NCBI RefSeq assembly: GCF_004028635.1
Contig: NZ_RQJW01000005.1
Span: 124,001 to 188,000, forward strand
Source of the DNA: Streptomyces cyaneus
GTDB taxonomy: Bacteria > Actinomycetota > Actinomycetes > Streptomycetales > Streptomycetaceae
Length of the DNA stretch: 64,000 nucleotides
Direction: 5' to 3'
In this document: one piece after another, positions 60,446 through 64,000 of the stretch
Numbering within the stretch: position 1 is the first letter of the stretch
Layout of the letters: every line of letters starts with the position of its first letter
Translations under genes and position numbers: made by a program
The notes under the pieces: generated by a model
The model's input: only the letters and a program-made list of their open reading frames with translations
Databases searched by the model: none
Told to the model about the DNA's origin: nothing

Positions 60446-62302
60446 TCAGCCGGTCGTACCGAACGCGATCACATGGGACTTGCTCGTGTCCGAAGTCGTC
60501 AACTCACTCGCGTACATGGCGGCCATGTACAGATGCCCCTGCGCGTAGACGATCTCGGCGTAGTCCGGAGACATCCGGGTCTCCACGTCCCGCACCGCCT
60601 TCGTGGCCGGGTTCTCCAGCAGCTTCGTCTCCTTGAAGCTGCCGCCGTCGATGCTGACGATCTGGCCGCCCTTGTCGTACGGCGGACGCTTGTACGCGAT
60701 CACATTGCCGCCGTCCATGCGCAGCGGCGTGATCGCGTACCCGTCGCCCGCGTCCGCGCGCTGCCCGGTCTGCTTGCCGGTGGCCAGGTCGAACGCGACG
60801 ATCTCGTTGGTCCGGCCGCGCGCACCGCCGCTGGCGTGCTCCTCGGTCTGCACATAGAGCCGGTCGTTGCCCACCACGACGCCCGTGCAGGACTCGATCT
60901 TGGTGACGCCGGAGCAGCGGGCGTTGTACTGACCGCCCGGCAGGGAGATACGGATGCGCAGCTTGCCGGTCTTGCTGTCGATGGAGAAGGCGTCCGTGAT
61001 GCCGATGGCGTCCTGGGACTCGCCGAGTTCAGCGGCCACGACAAGGGGTTCGGTGGAGATCACACTGGCGTACTCGACGCCCTCGGTCATCTTGTACTCG
61101 GAGATCACCTTCCCGGACTTCGGGTCGATGGTCTGGATGTTCAGCTGGGGCTTGTCGTAGGAGCCGCACTTGCGGACCGCGACCAGCTTGGGGCCGCCGG
61201 CGTAACCGAGGTCGTAGCAGCTGTCGTTGGCCTTCGGGATCCACAGCGGCTTGCCGGTGCGGAGGTCGAACGCGGCGCCGCCGCTGGTGCCGCCGGCGGC
61301 GACCGTGCCGCCGCTGACGGTGATGTTGTCGTACCGGATCGGGGCGCCCTCGACCTCGGCGGTCTTGGTCCACAGCTTTTTACCGGCGTCGAGGTCGAGC
61401 GCCGCGACCTGGGTGCAGCCGTTCGAGGGCTTCGCCTTGGTCGGCATCGCGGGCTCGAAGGCGATGGCCGTCAGGTTGTCCTCGGTGAGGTGCTTTGCGG
61501 CCTGGCAGACCGGACCCGGCAGCGGGATCGTCCACAGCTTGGTGCCCTTGTCGGGGTCGTAGCCGACGATCTCGGCGACGCCGCTCTTGACGTAGGCCTT
61601 GTCGGTCAGCCACGAGCCGGACACGACGACGCTGGTCTTGTCGTCGACGTCGGGCGGCGGGACCCGGAAGAGGACCTGGGAGCCGGGGTTGGCGGGCACC
61701 TTCTCCGTGCCGTCGGGGAAGTCGCCGCCGCCGGCGCCGTCGTCCCCGCCACCGGTGCCGCCGCTGGAGCTGGCGGTGTCGTCCTTGCCGCCCTCGTCAC
61801 CGGACTTGGCGTACCACACGCCGCCGCCGATGATCAGCGCGATCACCACGACGGCCGCCGCCACGACGACGGCCACCTGCGCGTTGAACTTCGAGCCGCC
61901 GCCCGGCACCGCGGGCTGGGGGTACTGCGGCGTGACCGGCTGCTGATAGCCGTAGCCGGGCTGCTGCCCGTACTGGTTCTGCTGCTGCCCGCCGTACGGG
62001 TTCGGCGGCTGTCCGTACGGATTCTGCGGCTGGCCGTATGCGGGGGGCTGCTGGCCGGGGTAGCCGTACCCGGGCGGCGGGGTCTGCGGGGTTCCCTGGG
62101 GTGCCTGCGGCGCCTGGGGGTAGCCGTACGCGGGCTGCGGCGGCTGCTGCGGTGCGGCGGCCGGTGGCGTGGGCGGGCCCTGGGGTGCCGGAGGTGTCTG
62201 AGGTGCCTGGCCGGGCGGCTGCGGAGGCTGCTGCGGTGGCTGCGGCGCGCCGAACCCTCCCCCCGGCGGGGGCTGGTGGGGCGGAGGAGGCGGCTGGGTC
62301 AT
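60446..62302 (-). CDS. PQQ-like beta-propeller protein, membrane-anchored
   Basis: 618 aa, ATG 62302 with GAGG upstream. A cytosolic Pro/Gln/Gly/Tyr-rich head (about 1-135, repeats of PPGYGYPG- and QNPYGQ-type) is followed by a single membrane helix (about 141-166, VAVVVAAAVVVIALIIGGGVW). An extracytoplasmic propeller of PQQ/WD-like blades then ends near 615: GYDPDKGTKLWTIPL, ALDLDAGKKLWTK, AFDLRTGKPLWIPK and TIDPKSGKVI. It has several Cys for disulfides. Such propellers bind partners rather than a cofactor. It is a paralogue of the next gene, with the same layout. The role could be envelope sensing. Confidence 0.85.
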   Translation of the reverse strand: MTQPPPPPHQPPPGGGFGAPQPPQQPPQPPGQAPQTPPAPQGPPTPPAAAPQQPPQPAYGYPQAPQAPQGTPQTPPPGYGYPGQQPPAYGQPQNPYGQPPNPYGGQQQNQYGQQPGYGYQQPVTPQYPQPAVPGGGSKFNAQVAVVVAAAVVVIALIIGGGVWYAKSGDEGGKDDTASSSGGTGGGDDGAGGGDFPDGTEKVPANPGSQVLFRVPPPDVDDKTSVVVSGSWLTDKAYVKSGVAEIVGYDPDKGTKLWTIPLPGPVCQAAKHLTEDNLTAIAFEPAMPTKAKPSNGCTQVAALDLDAGKKLWTKTAEVEGAPIRYDNITVSGGTVAAGGTSGGAAFDLRTGKPLWIPKANDSCYDLGYAGGPKLVAVRKCGSYDKPQLNIQTIDPKSGKVISEYKMTEGVEYASVISTEPLVVAAELGESQDAIGITDAFSIDSKTGKLRIRISLPGGQYNARCSGVTKIESCTGVVVGNDRLYVQTEEHASGGARGRTNEIVAFDLATGKQTGQRADAGDGYAITPLRMDGGNVIAYKRPPYDKGGQIVSIDGGSFKETKLLENPATKAVRDVETRMSPDYAEIVYAQGHLYMAAMYASELTTSDTSKSHVIAFGTTG

Positions 62303-62379
62303 GGCGTGGGTACCTCAGGGGAGGGGGACGACGAGGGATGCGGCGGGGACGGCGGGGAAGGGGAGAGCGGGCGCACGCC

Positions 62380-62415
62380 CTACTTGCCGTAGGCGAGTTA
62401 CTTGCCGTAGGCGAG
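62380..62415 (-). repeat. 18-bp tandem duplication across a stop codon
   Basis: On the minus strand two head-to-tail units CTCGCCTACGGCAAGTAA/G stand together. The first encodes the last five residues and TAA of the partial propeller gene; the second repeats the same five codons and ends in TAG. A clear recent slippage duplication. Confidence 0.92.
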
Positions 62416-64000
62416 GATCAGCTTCTCCTTGGATTCGTCGTTGCCGCTCAGCCGGGTGCTGGAGAGGTAGAAGCGCCCGCCGACCCAGTCGAACGCCTTC
62501 GAGAAGAAGCCGTTCTCGACACTCGCGGCGCTCGCGGGGTTCTGCAGCAGCTTCGCCGGCTGGTGGCTGCTGCCGGTGACCGGGATGGCCACGACCTGGC
62601 CGCCGGCGTCGTACGACGGATCGACGTAAGCGATGAGCTTGCCGTCCTCGACCTTGATCGGCAGCATCGACTCGTCCGCCGGGGACTTGACGCGCCACTT
62701 CTCCTTGCCGTTGGCGAGGTTGATCGCGATGATCTCGTTGGGGCCGGTGGTCGCCTTGGTCGGCATGTAGAGCGTGTCGGCGTCGGCGGCCACACCGCTG
62801 CAGCCCTGTAGGTCACGCTGGAGGATGGCCCAGCCGCACTGGGCGCCGATCTCCAGGGCGACACCGACCTGCGAGCGGCGCTTGCCGTCGGAGGCGAACG
62901 TGGAGATGTTCCACTGCTTCTTGTCCTCGTTGGTGCTGTAGATGACCAGCGGGTCGAGGGAGAAGACGCGGGCGACCTTCCAGCCCTTGTCGAACTGCCA
63001 GGTCCACTTGGCCTTGCCGGTCGCCGGGTCGAGCTCCTGCACCTCGTCGTGCTCGTTGGTGCCGGTGGCGTCGCAGCCCGCCACGGCGATCAGCTTCTCG
63101 CCGCCCGCGAACGCGTCCGGGAAGCACTTGTCCCCGAACCTCGTCTTGTCCCACAGCTTTTCGCCGCTGTCGATGTCGTACGCCGTGCCGGACTGCGAGC
63201 GGCCCACCATCAGCGTCTTGCCGGTGATGGACAGTTCGACGTCGAGCGTGCTGTCGAACAGCTGGCCGTTGGCGACGCTGGCCTTCCAGCCCTGGGCGCC
63301 GGTGTTGAGGTCGATCTGCTGGAGCTGGTTGCACTTGGCGCGGTCGCTGCTGCCGCTCATGTACGCCACGACGATCTTGTCGTCGGCCGACTTCTGCGGG
63401 GTGACCGCGCAGATCTTCTGCGGGAAGGTGATCGGGTCCCAAGTGGCCGCGCCGTCACCGACGTTGTAGGCGAAGAGCTGCTTGTACGCCGCCTTCACCG
63501 CCGCCTTGTCAGTGATCCACATGCCGAGGGCGTCGGCGCCGGAAGCGGGCGCGTCCGGCGCCTGCTGGTACCAGAGCACCTTCGCCTCACCGGCCTGGCG
63601 GCCCCCGTTGAGGTTCTCCGGGTCGGCACCGCCACCGCCGCTGCCGTTGCCGGAGTCGTCGGTCGGGGACTCGGATCCCTTCGGGTCGCCGCTCGGCTGG
63701 GCGACCGGATTCTTCGGGTCGTCGTCGCCGCCGCGGGTCACCGCCAACACGGTGCCGCCGATGACGAGCAGCGCCGCGACCGCGGCACCGATGACGAGGG
63801 CGGGCTTGCCCTTGAAGGGGTTGCGCGAGCCGGGCGGCGGAGTGCCGGGGGCGCCCGGGTACTGCGGCTGGGGCGGGTAGGCGTAACCCGGGGCGGGCTG
63901 CTGGGGGTAGCCGTACGGGCCCGGCTGCTGCTGCGGCTGACCGTACGGGCCCGGCTGGCCGTAGGGGCCCGGCTGCCCGGGCTGGGCCGGGGGTTGTTGC
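62398..64000 (-). CDS. PQQ-like beta-propeller protein, paralogue (partial)
   Basis: The C-terminal 533 residues are seen; the N-terminus lies beyond the window. The visible head is Pro/Gly/Gln/Tyr-rich (repeats of PGPYGQ), followed by a basic NPFKGKP patch, a membrane helix (ALVIGAAVAALLVIGGTVLAV), an Asp/Gly/Ser linker, then propeller blades (AYDIDSGEKLWDK, ELDPATGKAKWTW, AINLANGKEKWRV). It has Cys pairs and ends in LAYGK. The gene for the paralogue starts 95 bases after its stop; the two arose by tandem duplication and diverged strongly. Possible co-transcription. Confidence 0.85.
   Translation of the reverse strand, partial: QQPPAQPGQPGPYGQPGPYGQPQQQPGPYGYPQQPAPGYAYPPQPQYPGAPGTPPPGSRNPFKGKPALVIGAAVAALLVIGGTVLAVTRGGDDDPKNPVAQPSGDPKGSESPTDDSGNGSGGGGADPENLNGGRQAGEAKVLWYQQAPDAPASGADALGMWITDKAAVKAAYKQLFAYNVGDGAATWDPITFPQKICAVTPQKSADDKIVVAYMSGSSDRAKCNQLQQIDLNTGAQGWKASVANGQLFDSTLDVELSITGKTLMVGRSQSGTAYDIDSGEKLWDKTRFGDKCFPDAFAGGEKLIAVAGCDATGTNEHDEVQELDPATGKAKWTWQFDKGWKVARVFSLDPLVIYSTNEDKKQWNISTFASDGKRRSQVGVALEIGAQCGWAILQRDLQGCSGVAADADTLYMPTKATTGPNEIIAINLANGKEKWRVKSPADESMLPIKVEDGKLIAYVDPSYDAGGQVVAIPVTGSSHQPAKLLQNPASAASVENGFFSKAFDWVGGRFYLSSTRLSGNDESKEKLILAYGK

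Overview
The window is a stretch of core chromosome from a Streptomyces-like actinomycete. This rests on very high GC with G/C-rich third codon positions, frequent GTG/TTG starts with AGGAGG-type ribosome sites, and families typical of the genus: class-E sortase substrate, MT0933-like antitoxin, SAV_2336-type proteins and SUKH proteins. No transposase, integrase, prophage, CRISPR array or rRNA was found. There is one tRNA, for Gln.

Layout, left to right. 1-5.7 kb: the N-terminus of a SurA-like lipoprotein, a secreted DUF1906 protein, a two-gene membrane-protein/Ser-Thr-kinase operon, a GNAT enzyme, an HNH lipoprotein and a 60-aa MT0933-like antitoxin. 5.8-11.8 kb: a SnoaL-fold protein behind a MerR-type operator, mfd, and a DUF2079 membrane protein. 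11.9-19 kb: an FtsX-type ABC exporter, an MFS transporter, a secreted lipase-like hydrolase and a GNAT. 19.1-26.5 kb: a four-gene minus-strand operon that reads as a biological-conflict system: SEFIR/TIR-EAD protein, EAD-VMAP-C protein, MoxR ATPase, and a giant vWA/STAND/degenerate-trypsin/TIR protein. A divergent gene of unknown function sits beside it. 28-30 kb: a DUF485/acetate-type symporter pair. 30.3-31.2 kb: a DivIVA-like coiled-coil protein.

31.6-37 kb: a compact cluster of SUKH and toxin-like domains. Two overlapping minus-strand genes encode an LHH-nuclease/SUKH-1 fusion and an Imm35-like/deaminase-like/SUKH-4 fusion. Two plus-strand genes encode a YwqJ-like deaminase and a SUKH-3 protein. 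After an orphan histidine kinase and an HTH protein come tRNA-Gln and the housekeeping run glmU-prs-rplY-pth. A sortase-anchored surface protein, ppc, and a desaturase-tetR pair follow. Next are a csbD gene, a VOC/methyltransferase pair divergent from marR, an orphan LuxR regulator and a GNAT. The gal region (galT-galE-galK) is divergent from a sugar-type SSF symporter. The window ends with a second orphan LuxR regulator whose receiver lacks phosphorylation residues, and two paralogous PQQ-propeller membrane proteins, the last one cut by the window end.

The most interesting parts are the VMAP-type conflict operon, whose giant protein appears to be a compositional mosaic, and the SUKH/deaminase/nuclease cluster in which toxin-like and immunity domains share polypeptides. 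Also notable are a 28-bp tandem repeat inside the gal operon, a MerR-type operator placed so that its gene would be leaderless, and a perfect palindrome between marR and a methyltransferase. Dispersed Streptomyces-type intergenic repeats occur at about 10.1, 51.9 and 59.2 kb. All family assignments come from reading motifs by eye; no database search was run.
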